From: Talinum fruticosum
Taxonomy: Eukaryota; Streptophyta; Magnoliopsida; Caryophyllales; Talinaceae
Length of the DNA stretch: 64,000 bases
Assembly (NCBI GenBank): GCA_021018815.1
Contig: JAITYX010000007.1
Coordinates: 5,643,001-5,707,000, forward strand
Reading direction: 5' to 3'
The position numbers and the translations under genes were made by a program. Every line of letters starts with the position of its first letter. The first letter of the stretch is position 1. Under the pieces are notes generated by a model that was not told the origin of the DNA, did no database searches, and was given only the letters and a program-made list of their open reading frames with translations. Of the stretch, positions 11,486 through 22,809 are shown piece by piece.

Positions 11486-12117
11486 TGTGAGAGATGAAAA
11501 GATGAAACTTTTCGAAGGAGAAAGAGAAAGAGATGGAGGTGTAGAAGAGAAGAAAACGAAAATGAGAAGAGAGCGATCGAAAACTTACGAGAGAGAGAGA
11601 GAGCTTCTTCGACGCTTGCGAGACGATCAAGGGAACACTGTTCACGTAGAGAACTTCCGCGAGAGGGTTTTCGTTTGAGAGGGAAGGAGTTTGAGAATAC
11701 CGAGAGGAAGATGAATAGACGTTATTTATAAAGAATACGCGCGCCCGTTCACTATCCGTTAAGTAACTCCGTTCCGTCTTACCCGTCCATCGATCATTAA
11801 TGCCCGTGTGACAGTTCTTCTTCAACGGTTGAGATAACAATGGTTTGAAATCTGCGGTTAAGATCCGATCGCAGCGCTCGAGAAAGAGAGAGAAAAAGAG
11901 TTTGAAAGTATAATCCGAAACTCTCCATTGTTCTAGAGATAGCTTCGTAAAATTTGAAGTCCAATTTTCTCTACGTCCGAGTTCGACTCGTAAAAGTTTC
12001 GAGTGACTCGAAACACAGAAATAACTATCAGCCCAGTATCACATGATCAATCGAACCAATGGTTATTGACAACTAAAGCACATAGCACGTGAAAAATGCA
12101 AGAATCATAACGCGAAA
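11486..12117 (-). promoter_or_regulatory. Copy A pol-ORF3 spacer with promoter-like signals
   Basis: Non-coding spacer between the pol stop (12118) and the ORF3 start. In element orientation it holds a 19-bp palindrome at 11996-12014 (arms GTTTCGAGT and ACTCGAAAC around one base), several AACGG/CCGTT motifs at about 11750-11830, a TATA box (TTTATAAATAAC) at about 11721-11732, then a CT-rich leader to the ORF3 ATG. The same order of signals occurs in the LTR promoter and in copies B, C and D. A separate ORF3 promoter is an inference. Confidence 0.5.
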
Positions 12118-13790
12118 CTAAGCATTTAACATACCAAGCTCATTTCAAATAAAATGCAATTGATCTTCACCAAGTGGCTTAGTAAAGATATCAGCTAATT
12201 GAAGATTAGTAGGAATGAATTCAAGTGTAATGTCACCCTTTTCGAGTGATCGCGTAAGAAATGATACCCGACTTCAATATGCTTTGTTTTTGAGTGCTGG
12301 ACAGGATTCTTAGTGATACCGATTGCGCTTTGATTGTCACACTTGATTGGGACAGAGTTGAGAGTTAGTCCAAGATCCTTCAAGTGTTGTTTTATCCAGA
12401 GAATCCGAGCGCAACAAGCTCCAGCGGCAATATATTCAGCTTCTGCAGTTGATAGAGCTACCGAGTTTTGCTTCTTTGAGTGCCAGGATATTAGGGATTG
12501 TCCCGAAACCGGCAAGCTCCGGATGTGCTCTTTCGATCAACTTTGTATCCTGCGTAGTCCGCGTCCGAGTACCCAGTCGGACTCGGCTCCGAGTCTCTAG
12601 AGTACCATAGTCCTAGATTCCGAGTGCCCGTAAGATATCTGAATATTCTCTTCACCGCAGTGAGATGTGATTCTTTTGGATTGGCTTGAAATCGTGCACA
12701 TAGGCAAACACCGAACATTATATCCGAGTCCGCTTGAAGTAAGATATAGCAGTGATCCAATCATACCTCGATAGAGTTTCGATCTATCGCTTTACTGTTT
12801 CATCCGAGTCGAGTTTTATACTCGTCGCTCATAGGAGTAGATGCGTGCTTTGCATCTTGAAGTTTGTATTTCTTCAGCAGTTCCTTGGTGTACTTTGATT
12901 GATGGACAAAGATTCCATCTTTGTCTTGTTTGATTTGCAGCCCAAGGAAGAAGTTGAGTTCTCCCATCATGCTCATTTGGAACTCTTGACTCATCAACTC
13001 AAAAAATTCTCGGCACGTAAATTCATTAGTAGCACCGAAAATAATATCATCAACATATATTTGAACAATGAGAAAATCTTTCCCTTTGGTCTTTATGAAT
13101 AGAGTCTTGTCGATCCGACCTCTTTTGAAATCATTTTGAACCAGGAAGCCGCTCGAGTCTTTCATACCAAGCTCTAGGGGCTTGCTTAAGACCATAGAGA
13201 GCCTTTTGAAGTTTGAAAACATGATTTGGAAATTCCGAGTTTTCAAAACCAGGAGGTCTGCTCGACATAGACCTCTTCTTCAATAAAACCATTGAGAAAG
13301 GCACACTTAACATCCATTTGATATAATTTAATATGCATGCAGGATGCAAATGCCAACAGTATTCTAATGGCTTCAATTCTAGCTACTGGTGCAAAGGTTT
13401 CCCCACAATCAATTCCTTCCTCTTGATTGTAACCCCGAGCTACAAGTCTAGCCTTGTTTCGACTACTACTCCACCCTCATCCAGTTTGTTTTTGAAAACC
13501 CATTTGGTTCCTATAACTGGGTGGTCGGAAGGTCGGTTGGTCGAGTCCGGACTTGGTTTCTCTCGAATTGATTCAGCTCTTCTTGCATGGCCTCTACCCA
13601 TTCGGGTTCATTAAGGGCTTCTAGTGCATTTTTGGGTTCGATTAGTGAAATGAATGCAGTGAATGCACATAGATTATGAAGAGAAGAGCGAGTTCTTACC
13701 CCACTTGTTGATATCGAAATAATGTTTTCTTGGGGATGACTGGAAGTAAATTTGAATGCTTTACCAGTTCTTTGATTCACCAGGTTTGTT
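12118..13790 (-). pseudogene. pol: Copy A pol: reverse transcriptase and RNase H
   Basis: Copia RT and RNase H close to intact but frameshifted. RT blocks: [11 protein letters not shown] with the first catalytic Asp near 13310, KALYGLKQAPRAWYERL near 13160-13210, YVDDIIFGATN with the catalytic pair at 13046-13057, and GELNFFLGLQIKQDKDGIFV after it. RNase H blocks: YSDADYAGYKVDRKSTSG, ALSTAEAEYIAAGACCARI and CDNQSAIGITKNP, giving the D, E and D of the active site. The end, LADIFTKPL..LGMLNA, stops at 12118. It makes double-stranded cDNA from element RNA in the particle. Breaks include one near the WYERL block. Confidence 0.88.
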
Positions 13791-14890
13791 GGTTGAATTG
13801 CTTGATCTTCGAAGCTTGTTCCGAGTGATCCTCTTCATTGACTTGCTCGTTCGAGCGACCTCTAGAGTTGTCTCATTCCGAGCTTCCTCGTTCGAGTGGT
13901 CTTCTTCGAGTCTTTATAGACTCATCTTCGTCACCATCCTTTCGAGCTTCGGTTCGAGTATGAAGATTCACTTGGTTTTCCCTGTTCAAGCTCATCAAAC
14001 ACTACGTGGATACTTTCTTCCACTTTGTTAGTTCTCTTGTTGAATATACGATAAGCTTTGCTATGAGAAGAATAACCTAGAAAAATTCCTTCGTCCGACC
14101 GAGCATCAAACTTGGTCGGATGATCCTTACCGTTGTTGTGGACAAAGCACTTACACCCGAAAGATCCGAAATAGGAAATATTTGGCTTCCTTCCTTTGTA
14201 GAGCTCATAAGGTGTTTTCTTCGGAATGGGTCCGATGAGGCATCGATTGAGAGTGTAGTTGGTCTGTGTTTACCGCCTCCGCCCGAAATAGTAAGGCAGG
14301 TTGTGTTCAATCATCATCGTCCTTGCTATCTCTTCAAGGGTTCTGTTCTTTCTCTCAACTACTCCATTCTCGCTGAGGAGTTCGGGTGCTGAGAAGTTGT
14401 GAGAAATTCCATTCTTGTCACAAAACTCGAGAATTCCGAGTAGTCGAACTCCCTTCCATGGTCGGTTCGAATCTTTTGAATCCGAGTCCGAGACTCAACT
14501 TGAATCTTTCTACAGAGCTTGCTGAACTCCTTAAAAGCCTCATTCTTATGCTTCAGTAAAACACACCCAGGTAAATCTTGAAAAATCATCAATAATAACA
14601 AGTATGTAAGATTTACCTCCGAGACTCTTTACGAGGATTTCACCACATAAGTCCATGTGTAGTAATTCAAGCACGTTGGATGTGGAAACTGTCTTCGAGA
14701 GATTTGAATGAAGATCCGACTTGTTTCCCTTTGGTGCATGCTCCACATACTTTGTCCTTCTCAAAAGCACGCTTAGGTAATCCTCTAACCGGACCAAGAG
14801 ATACAAGCTTTTTGATAGTATGCATGCTAATATGACCTAATCTACGATGCCAAATCCAAGAATCATCTTGAAGATATGCTTTTAAACAGG
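13791..14890 (-). pseudogene. pol: Copy A pol: integrase
   Basis: The GAG-pre-integrase zinc region (WHRRLGHISMHTIKKL-like, then CxxC) lies near 14720-14870. The rve core is visible as LLHMDLCGEILVKSLGGKSY, then IIDDFSRFTWVC, then KIRTDHGREFDYSEF; these give the first two acidic residues of the DDE triad. The third lies in a frameshifted NGVVER-like block near 14360-14380, where an extra base is present. Downstream are the TPYELYKG..PNISYF and FGCKCFVHNNGKD blocks usual after copia integrase. It inserts cDNA with a 5-bp stagger, which fits the flanking duplication. Confidence 0.85.
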
Positions 14891-15700
14891 ATAAGTTCCG
14901 ACTTGGGTCGAAAGAGGGATGATGTAGGTATTACCCGATCTCTTACCCGAGAGCTTTACCTCTTTGGTGGTCTCATCCGTGATGTAGCACTTGGATTGAG
15001 TGAATTTTACCTCTTGACCTTTGTCACAAAGTCTGGGAGATGCTAAGTAGGTTGTACTTTAGTCCTTTGACAAGGTAGACCGGGCTCACCGGATTGTTTC
15101 CATTACCAATCTTCCCAATGCCCACTATCTTGCCCTTGCTCGTCATCACCAAAGGTCACCTTTCCTCCTTTATATGACTCCAGCTCGTAAAAGAGTCCTT
15201 GGTCACCCGACATGTGTCGAGAACATCCGCTGTCCAGGTACCAGTGTCCTTTGATCTTTTCGAGTGACTCGCAAAACAGAGAGAATCTAACCCTTCTCAC
15301 TTCCTCTAACGAACCCAAGTAACATTCCTTACTCGTGGTCCTTTTACGAGGAAGAAGGTGCTTCGGAACCCGGATTTGAATGACTTTGGGTTTAGTCCGA
15401 TTCTGAGTCTCCTTCTTTTCGGAGGACTCGAGTCCGTGTCTCTTTCCTTTTAAAAACCTTTCCTTTTGAAACAGAGGAAAATGGTTTCTTTTTGTAAATA
15501 GGTCCGGGTTTAGTCCTCCTTTCATTTTTGTGAATGGGACCATGCTCAGCCTTTTTGAACTTAACAGCTTCGGAATCCTTTTGAACAATTCCGAGTAAGA
15601 ATTAGATTCTTCCTCTTTGTTGAAACCAAGACCTTCTTTTCGAAATGAGACACATTGTGATCCTAAGAGCATATCAAGGTTCTTCCGTCCTTGAGAAAAC
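14891..15700 (-). pseudogene. pol: Copy A pol: aspartic protease and preceding linker
   Basis: KGHWYLDSGCSRHMSGD gives the copia protease active site, with DSG at 15226-15234, followed by a GLFYELESYKGGKVTFGDD segment. The region before it (15270-15672) is a basic Lys/Ser-rich linker. The protease would cut the Gag-Pol polyprotein. The motif is intact in this copy, but the frame breaks after FGDDEQGQDSGH, where D and B also differ. Confidence 0.82.
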
Positions 15701-17095
15701 TTTAAAACCAGATCTTGAGACTCAATGAGCTTCGTTTCGGTTGCTCATTTTCTTTTCGAGTAACTCGGACTCAGCCTCATTAGTTTGAGCACTTGTCTTG
15801 AGTTCTCCGAGTGTGAGTCTCGCTTTTCCAATTCATTTTTTAAAAAGGTGCTCTCAGTAGTGATTGACTCCAGTTGTTCCTTAAATGAGAAGAATCGAAT
15901 TGGACTTTTCTTCCAAAGTGAAGATGTATTTAGCTAAATCAACTTTGGAAAATTTGAGGAAGTAGTTTATTACCTCTTGAGGATCGGTTTCCTCGTTGTC
16001 CGAGTCCGAGTCCGACTCTCTTTCAGCTTCCGAGTCGAAATTTCCATCGGACACTTCGAGTCATCTCGAGTCTTCGTCGTCTTCGGATGAGTCCTCGTCA
16101 CTCCATGTTGCCATCATGGCCTTTTTCTTCTTCCTCGTCCCTTCTTCGTTTTGGACAGTCCTTGACTATGTGGTCTTTGCTGCCACATTCAAAACATCCA
16201 GAATTTTTAGACAAGGATAACTTTGAGGGTGAAGAAAACTTACCTTTTCTGTCTCTCTTGTCCTTTTTGTAGAATTCTTCTTTTGGCCTTTTATCCCATT
16301 TTTGTGCTTCATCATTCTCTTGAAGCCTCTTGCAATAAGTGCCATGGGATCATCTTCGAGTCGGAGGAGCTTGGACTTGCTTATTTGGATTCCGAGGCTT
16401 TAAGCGCGATGTTCCTTTTGGAAGTACCCTCAGCATCTTCTTCTTCCGGATGTATCTCATGGGTCGAAGCTTTCCAATGAGCTCGTCCGGCTTCAAGAGT
16501 GAGAGGTTCCGAGCCTCTTCTATGGCAGCTACCTTCGGACCCCATCGTTTCTTGGGTAGGCTTCGAGAATTTTCCAGCACATTTCTTCATGGGAGATTTT
16601 CTTTCCCGGAGATTTGAGATTGTTGGTGATCTCAGTGAAGCGTATGAACATCCGAGTAATGTTCTCTTCTGGCTCCATTTTGAAAAGCTCATATTTGTGA
16701 AGATACTCGGCTGATCTTCGCTTGTCTCACCTGGCTTGTACCTTCGTAGGTGTTGACCAGAGTGTCCCACACCTCTTTAGCAGAGTCACGAGCAGAGACT
16801 CGATTATATTCTTCCGAGCTTATAGCGCACATAAGGATGTTCATGGCTTTGAAGTTCTTTCGAACTTCTCCGCTTCGCTGGTGTGAACTCAGCCTTTGTC
16901 TTTGGAAGGATTCCGAATTCATCTGTCTTCGTTGGAATGTAGTTTCCTTGTTGTATGATTTCCCATACTTCTTCATCATGATCCATAAGGAAACATTCCA
17001 TAAGCTTCTTCCAGATGACCGAAATTTGAACCTTTGAATTTTGGTGGCTCGTTGGAAGATCTACCTTCGTCGAACTCTCCGGTGTTCCGAGCCAT
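15701..17095 (-). pseudogene. gag: Copy A gag
   Basis: The start ATG at 17095 opens MARNTGEFDEGRSS, shared with copies B and D. Next come PPKFKGSNFG and a W-K-x-MECFLMDHDEEVWEIIQQG segment, typical of copia Gag of the UBN2/Retrotran_gag type. The middle has a KMMKHKRW basic region, and a CCHC zinc knuckle (CFECGSKDHIVKDC) is encoded at 16155-16196. After it comes an acidic Asp/Glu/Ser tract, then a Leu-rich, coiled-coil-like tail. Gag forms the virus-like particle and binds RNA. Several single-base frameshifts split it. Confidence 0.82.
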
Positions 17096-17140
17096 CCGAT
17101 CTTTAAACCTTTGGACTCGTTAGATCCTTTCGAAAGGCTA

Positions 17141-17152
17141 GGCTCGATACCA
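17141..17152 (-). promoter_or_regulatory. Copy A primer-binding site
   Basis: On the minus strand it reads TGGTATCGAGCC, two bases inside the 5' LTR. It matches the complement of the initiator tRNA-Met 3' end except for one missing A. The same spelling occurs in copies B and D. Confidence 0.75.
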
Positions 17153-17154
17153 AT

Positions 17155-18685
17155 TGAAGGTTTGCTCGGGAGAGTCCGAGTCACCCTAGAGGGGGTGAAT
17201 AGGGTGATGAAAAATTCTTTGCGAAAGCACACACCTTTTGACAGAGAAGAGTCAAAGACAGATTCCGAGTCTAAGCAAGGGGTCAGAAAATATTGGAGTC
17301 GAATGTAATGAATCGGAGTAAACACGTTTGGCGGAGCCGTCCGAGTCTAGAATGAACTCGTAAATAGAACACGAGAGAATTTACGTGGAAACCCTCCCGG
17401 GGCGGAAAACCACGGCCCGTGTCAATCCAGTACACGAAGTCGAATCCACTATTTTGAGTCCACAAAATACCGTGAACTTGATGTAACCCGAGTTGCTCCC
17501 TTAGACAACTCTATACAAGTTTTCCTAGACTCGAAGTTCCCTTATCTCGATCTAGTACTTCCTAGCTGAGATAACCCTTACAGCTAGGGACAACTAAGCT
17601 GAGTTAACCCTTACAGCTTAGTCAAGGGACCTTACAAAGAATGTAAGAAGTGTTTGTAATCGAGTACAAGACCTTACAACTCGTAAAGTAATGAATTACA
17701 GAGTGGGAGTTGTAAGTTGAAGATTGAAAGTAAATACAATAACTTTGTTCAAGTTGGAGTATTGACAATATGTTCCGCTATCTTCAAGTCTTGTGAAGTG
17801 GCTTCTATTTATAGATAACCCGGCAGAGTAGCCGTTATCTTCATCTCGCTGACCGAGAGTCCTCTCGTGACCGTTGATAAGGGCTTTCCGAGTCACTCGG
17901 AAAGTATCCGTTGAAATATGGTCGTTGGACAACGGTTTAACTCTCTTGGAAGTCCCAAAACCATCGGTTGTGTCTTGAAAAGTGTGGTGAAAACCATCGT
18001 TAAGCTTGACCTTCCAGTTTTCCGGATATGGAAGCGGACGACTTCGACACAATCTTCCGGGACTAGAGCGGGGACGGTGAAAAGCTATATCTCGCTGGTG
18101 ATTTGACGTTCGAAGCCGGCTACTTTTGTAGTTTGAAAAGATATCCTCGATTGAATAACCTACAAAAGTAAAACACCTTCTGGTTCTCAAAGTATAAAAT
18201 ACTTTGGTCCAAGGTTAGACACGGATAATAATATAATCATGATAATTAACCAACAGATTATCCGAGTCGGAAAAGAAATGGAATATTCCGAGTCTAATAT
18301 CCATGATACTCGAGTTCCATAAGACTTAGTCTTAGGTAAAGAGTCAAGTTCCATAACGAATATCGAGTGAGAAATACTTGATGTAGACTAAGCACGAAAA
18401 GAACTACGAATGCCGACTTTGCAAACAATAGAGTAGATAAACACAAGTCGATTCTCGAGTGAGAGTGAACTCGGAATAAAGAACAAGTTTTCTGAGTCGC
18501 TAACCGAAAAGCGATTAAATAGATAAGTGAAGGCCGAATCGCATAGAAAAGATACTATTTCACTCAAGTAAGTTTCTAAGACATAGAGAATGCCTTGTAA
18601 TCAAAACACTATATGAATGACATCGTTATACCCGATTCCTTTTGCATGACTCGGAAAGATATAGAACAGATGTCTCGAGTCTTCA
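17155..18685 (-). repeat. Copy A 5' LTR
   Basis: 1531 bp, bounded TG..CA in element orientation with inverted ends TGAAG/CTTCA. In transcription order the U3 has hairpins near 18112-18205, four AACGG/CCGTT cores between 17828 and 17935, a 21-bp perfect palindrome at 17884-17904 (arms CTTTCCGAGT and ACTCGGAAAG) and a TATA box CTATAAATAG at 17805-17814. It would drive the genomic RNA. Confidence 0.92.
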
Positions 18686-18690
18686 TCATC
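18686..18690. repeat. Right target-site duplication of copy A
   Basis: TCATC, identical to 7929-7933. Confidence 0.9.
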
Positions 18691-19483
18691 TAGCGAGTAT
18701 TTAATGAATATCTAACTAAGAAGGAAAACACACATTTCTCCTTTTAAAATCAAGTCTTTATTAATCTACATTCTGCAATGATTTCCAAACTTATACTTTC
18801 CAAACACATCCTTTTCTTCTACTAAGAGTTTACCAACCAAATCTTGTTCCTTAACATAATCATGGAGGAAAAATCCAGATCAAGAGTAGATATCTTTAAA
18901 AGAGCATATGGATACGAGTCATCAAGAGCTATCATCCCTTCTAGTCCACTTTCTCGGGTAAGTTCAAAAAGGAGAATCGGCCATAATTGGTCAACAGAGA
19001 AATCCTTGCGGAAGGTGCATAAGCAACAAGGTATGTACTAATACAAAGAAGAACAGTCTTTGTAGAATGCAACAATGTGGTGGTTACCCAATCGGGGACA
19101 TTAGTAAGATTTAGAAGGAGGTTAGAAAGAAAAGGAGGAAAAAGGAAATAGTAAGAGTTAGGACTCCACGAGAGAAGGTTAGAAGAGAATTGTTTAAGAA
19201 AGTTGTTAAAGGTAGATTGAAGAGGAAATCGATCTCATTACCGAGAGATTGGGAGTATCAATTCGGAGCGATGTTGTTCAGCGGTTGAGGTTGATTCCCA
19301 ACTAGTGGCGAGTATAGATATCAAGAAGAAGAAAATGGTACAAAAGGAAGTGGGACAAAGTAGGAATCGATATGGAAGCGAGGATAAGAAGGAGACAGAG
19401 CGTGTCAACAAAGAGTTAAAGGAAGGAAGGAACATGGAGGAGGGGGTTCGAAGACACCCTGTAACAAGCCCCGGAGCATAAAT
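18691..19483 (+). other. Probable LINE-2 ORF1 tail, no clear domain
   Basis: This continues the target DNA right of copy A. It is rich in A and G and its frames are rich in Lys, Arg and Glu, as in the variable C-terminal part of L1 ORF1, but no motif is diagnostic. It ends just before an ORF2 start-like ATG at 19482-19484. Confidence 0.35.
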
Positions 19484-20361
19484 GAAGATTTGTACTTAGA
19501 ACTGCAGAGGACTACGGGAAGCGAGCGACCTTACAATTCCAGTGATCAAGTGGATAGCTCGCTAGCACAATCCATATTTATTTTGTCATTTTGAAACTTT
19601 TTGTGAGCCATTAGTGGCTAGTAAGCATTTTAGATCTCATCGCTTGTCTATAGTAGGGGAGTCACCTCGGTAGGGAGGTTAGGAAGTATTATTGTTCTAG
19701 CTAAGGAGTCTATTTCCATGAAAAGTATGTCTTGTACTAGGAAATTTGTTGTTTGTAATATTAACGAAATGGGTTGTAATGGTATATCCAGTTTCTTTAT
19801 AAGTCTCCTTATTTTCGGGAATGGTAGAATCCACATATGGGAGGAGTTCCTTTGGTGAAAAATGCATATGGACTTGGTGGACCTAGGTTCACCTAGACTA
19901 ACAATAAAAGGGATGATCATACAATTTCTAAAAGGTTATATAGAGGCATGGAATCACATGAGTGGGTTCAGGAATTTCCTAACTTTTATCTAAAATCTTC
20001 CAATTCATGCATCGGACCATGGGCCAATTATCCTTAACATGGTCAAAAGGAAGTAAGGAACAAGGAGAAATATATAAGATTGAGGCGTTGTGTCTTTCGA
20101 GACAGGAAATTCATGAGACAATGAAGGGTATATGGCTAAGGTTGGACTCACATGGGATATGAAAGAGGCTATAGCTAAGTTGTGTGAGTCAAGATATAGA
20201 TGTAAAGAATGGTCCCTCAAATGGAAGAAAATGGGAGGAGAAAAGATTAGAGGATGTGAGGAGCAAGTGAGTGACATTTTAGAAGAGTTGGAAAAGTTTG
20301 GGTCGCAAAATTCATTGTTATCCAAGTTTTGGATGGGGAAAGATGATTTGAATAACGCTTT
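19484..20361 (+). pseudogene. LINE-2 ORF2, 5' part (endonuclease and linker)
   Basis: It opens MKICT*NCRGLRE, matching the MkilsWNcRGLG start of plant L1 ORF2 with a stop in place of Trp. Later frames include PHMGGVPLVKNAYGLGGPRFT and, near 20010-20050, an HRTMGQLSLTW or SDHGPI-like block that closes the endonuclease domain. From 20130 there is the linker helix region (KGIWLRLDSHGI and following, then WGKDDLNNAF-like). It is full of stops. It ends where an old LTR begins at 20362. Confidence 0.65.
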
Positions 20362-21527
20362 TGAAGACACAGGTATGAACTTATCTCTCTTTATGGTTTT
20401 TGAATTCAAGTCATTACTACAACTTAGAAATATCCTTTTTGAGTTTTTCGCTTTTATCTAACCCATTCAGAAAGCCCTTTTGAGTGAACACTCAATTCCG
20501 GGTTTCGACCTGCTAAGACAGACTTAAAAAATTCCATTTTATTAGATTAAAGATTTTCATTCATTAATTATTTTATTTAGTTATAATCCTTGTCTAATCT
20601 TAGACCAAAGTATTTTTATACTTTGATTACCATTTGGGTTTTGTTTTTGCGTGGTGATTAATGTTGATTAATCTCAATTTCAAAAGCAAAAACAATAGAC
20701 TTCTTACCATTTAGACCCAACAGACAGTAAAAACATTATTTCTTGGCAAGCTCGGACACCATGTCGGGGTTGTTTGTTAACATTTCCGATGAACTTCAAT
20801 ATTTGAGTCCAGCGGTTGTTTCCAGCTTGGTTTTTAGATACAACAAGTGGGTAGGACTACTTTTCGAGCCTAGAACCGATGATCATTGGATACATCCACA
20901 ACAGTTCACTTTTTGAGAACTCGGACTATCCGTTGTAATGGATAAGCTGTTCCTAAAGATCAAGCCCAAGACAATAGCTCTTTGCTATGCTACTCATAAA
21001 TAGAAGTCTTTCTACAAGACTTACAAGCTTGCTTGGAAGAATTACTAATATGCATTCTTAACTTTCGCACTTCTAGCATTCAAGTCTTGTACTTAGTTTC
21101 TCAACTTTCTAAGTTAAACAAGAAGGTCTTGTAATAACTTTCAATTACTTCTACTTATTTCTTCCGTATTTCCCTTGAATAACCTGTAAAGGCTAACTCA
21201 GCTCAATTGCACTTAACTATAAAGGGTATCTCAATTAGGAAGTACTAGGCCGGATAAGGTAGCTTATGTGCCTAGGAAAAATTTATATTGAATTGTCTAA
21301 GGGAACAAAATTGTGAATCAATCCTTGTATTTTGTGGATTTAAAATAGTGGATTTGACTTGATGACTGTATTGAGAATGGCGATGGTTTTTTTCCTCGGA
21401 GGGTTTCTACGTAAAATCTCATGTTCGCTTCTTTTTGAGTCTAATCTAGACTCGGCTTGCTTTTCTAAGTTCTGACCTTAAGCAAAAAATCTTCATTTTC
21501 TACAGAATTTCCTTCTCACCCTATTCT
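20362..21527 (+). repeat. Old relic LTR of the copia family
   Basis: It starts TGAAGACACAGGTATGAAC, aligning by eye with the copy B LTR start after a small deletion, and follows the same landmarks: TTCAAGTCATT, CTTAGAAA, ACCAAAGTATTTTTATACTTTG, AATAGAAGTC, the TCTTGTA..AGTCTTGTACTTAG block, GTAAAGGCTAACTCAGCTC, AGGAAGTACTAGGCCGGATAAGG, TTGTGGATTTAAAATAGTGG and CTCGGAGGGTTTCTACGTAA. It then fades at CACCCTATTC. It is far more diverged than the other LTRs, so it is an old solo LTR or fragment. The right end is approximate. Confidence 0.75.
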
Positions 21528-22806
21528 TTGTGGATTAGGCTAGTAAGAAAGGAACCACAAATATCACATCTATTCTTTGCGGATGATGCGCTATTTTTCA
21601 CTGAGGCAACACTTGATTCAGTGATAATTTTAAGAATATTATGGGAACGTTTTGTGAGGCATCGTAGGCGAGCGATTAACTCGTGCAAATTTTTGTAATC
21701 ATGCTATCAAACAATGTTAAAAAGGAGGAGAAGGAAGGTTTCAAGCTCGTATTCAACTTCAATGTGGTAAAGGGCTTTGAGAAGTACTTGGGATCTACTG
21801 CACTCATACTAATGGTCAAGATTTCTCATTTTTATTTTCTACTCAACAATGTCCAACAAAGATTACACGGTTACACACGAATTTCTTACTGCCAGCAGGA
21901 AGGCCTGTGCTCGTCAATGCAATTTTAATATTAATAAACCAATGTATTGTATCATACTACAGAGTACCTAAGAAGGGTTTGGGTTTGATAACTTCTCTTA
22001 TGATCAATTTCTTTTGGGAAGAGAAACTAGGACGAAGATGAATGCATTGGAAGAGGAAAGATAAGCTATGCTTATCCAAGAGGATAGGTGGACTGGGGTT
22101 TGGGATGTGGCAAAGTTCAATCAAGCAATTCTAATAAAGAAATCCTGGAGACTTTATAGGAATCAAGATTTGCTCATTGCAAAAGTTCACAAAGGTAAAT
22201 ATGGATTAGCATCCCTAATACTTGGAATTCTTATGAAAAGGACAAGTAGGACAAATTTATAGGGATGGAAAGGGTTGTGTGAAGCAGTGAATAGGTTCAA
22301 GGTAGGACTCATGTGGAAGGTAGGAAAATGGGAGAGGATCGGAATAAGTGAAGACAAGTGGATAAAGGGAAATGAGCTAAAATATAGGAATGAGAATGCA
22401 AGATAGGAATGTGTAAAGGATTAAAGGTATCAAGCTTGATAAAGGATGGATCTTGCATTGGAAAGAGAACATCATACTCCATGGAAGCATTGATAAAGCA
22501 ATCCTTGAGTTTGTCTCGCATTTTATAACTAAATTAGGTAGAACCTTTGTAAGAGCAATGCACCTACTAGCCAAAAAGACAAGAGGAGAAAGCCCATGTA
22601 GGTTGCATTTGCTTTGCATCTCCTTTGCCAAAAATCAAACTAAAATATTCGATTTTTCTTTTGGTTTTATAAATACAAACAATACTTTTCCACCAAGGCA
22701 ACGATATTTGTGTTCCTTGATTGCCTTGAATAACAGTTGTCTCACGCACAAAACACCGACTTTGCTCTCTAGATTTTGCAATTCCTTTTTATTGTCGTCA
22801 AAATAT
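21528..22806 (+). pseudogene. LINE-2 ORF2, 3' part (RT palm onward)
   Basis: LINE coding resumes with KEPQISHLFFADDALFF; the catalytic FADD is at 21576-21587. Further on come GFDNFSYDQFLLG, KFNQAILIKKSWRLYRNQD with KVHKGKYG (22090-22210; the FN-A-L-KQ-WR block), and GWKGLCEAVNRF..GLMWKVGKWERIGISEDKW (22261-22360), all typical of the region after L1 RT. The fingers and first palm blocks, roughly 1 kb, are absent between this and the 5' part, so insertion of the old LTR went with a deletion or later loss. The end is placed just before the MITE. Confidence 0.7.
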
Positions 22807-22809
22807 TAA

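Larger units (their letters stand above)
7934..18685 (-). mobile_element. Copia copy A: complete Sirevirus-like LTR retrotransposon
   Basis: A 10.75-kb element on the minus strand with two near-identical LTRs (17155-18685 is the 5' LTR, 7934-9461 the 3' LTR), a primer site at 17141-17152, gag, protease, integrase, RT and RNase H in copia order, a third ORF (ORF3) after pol, and a polypurine tract at 9463-9474. The integrase-before-RT order identifies Ty1/copia; a large ORF after RNase H and repeated purine tracts fit Sirevirus. It is flanked by TCATC duplications. Coding parts hold frameshifts, many at CCG/CGG sites. It is inserted in LINE-2 DNA. Confidence 0.92.
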
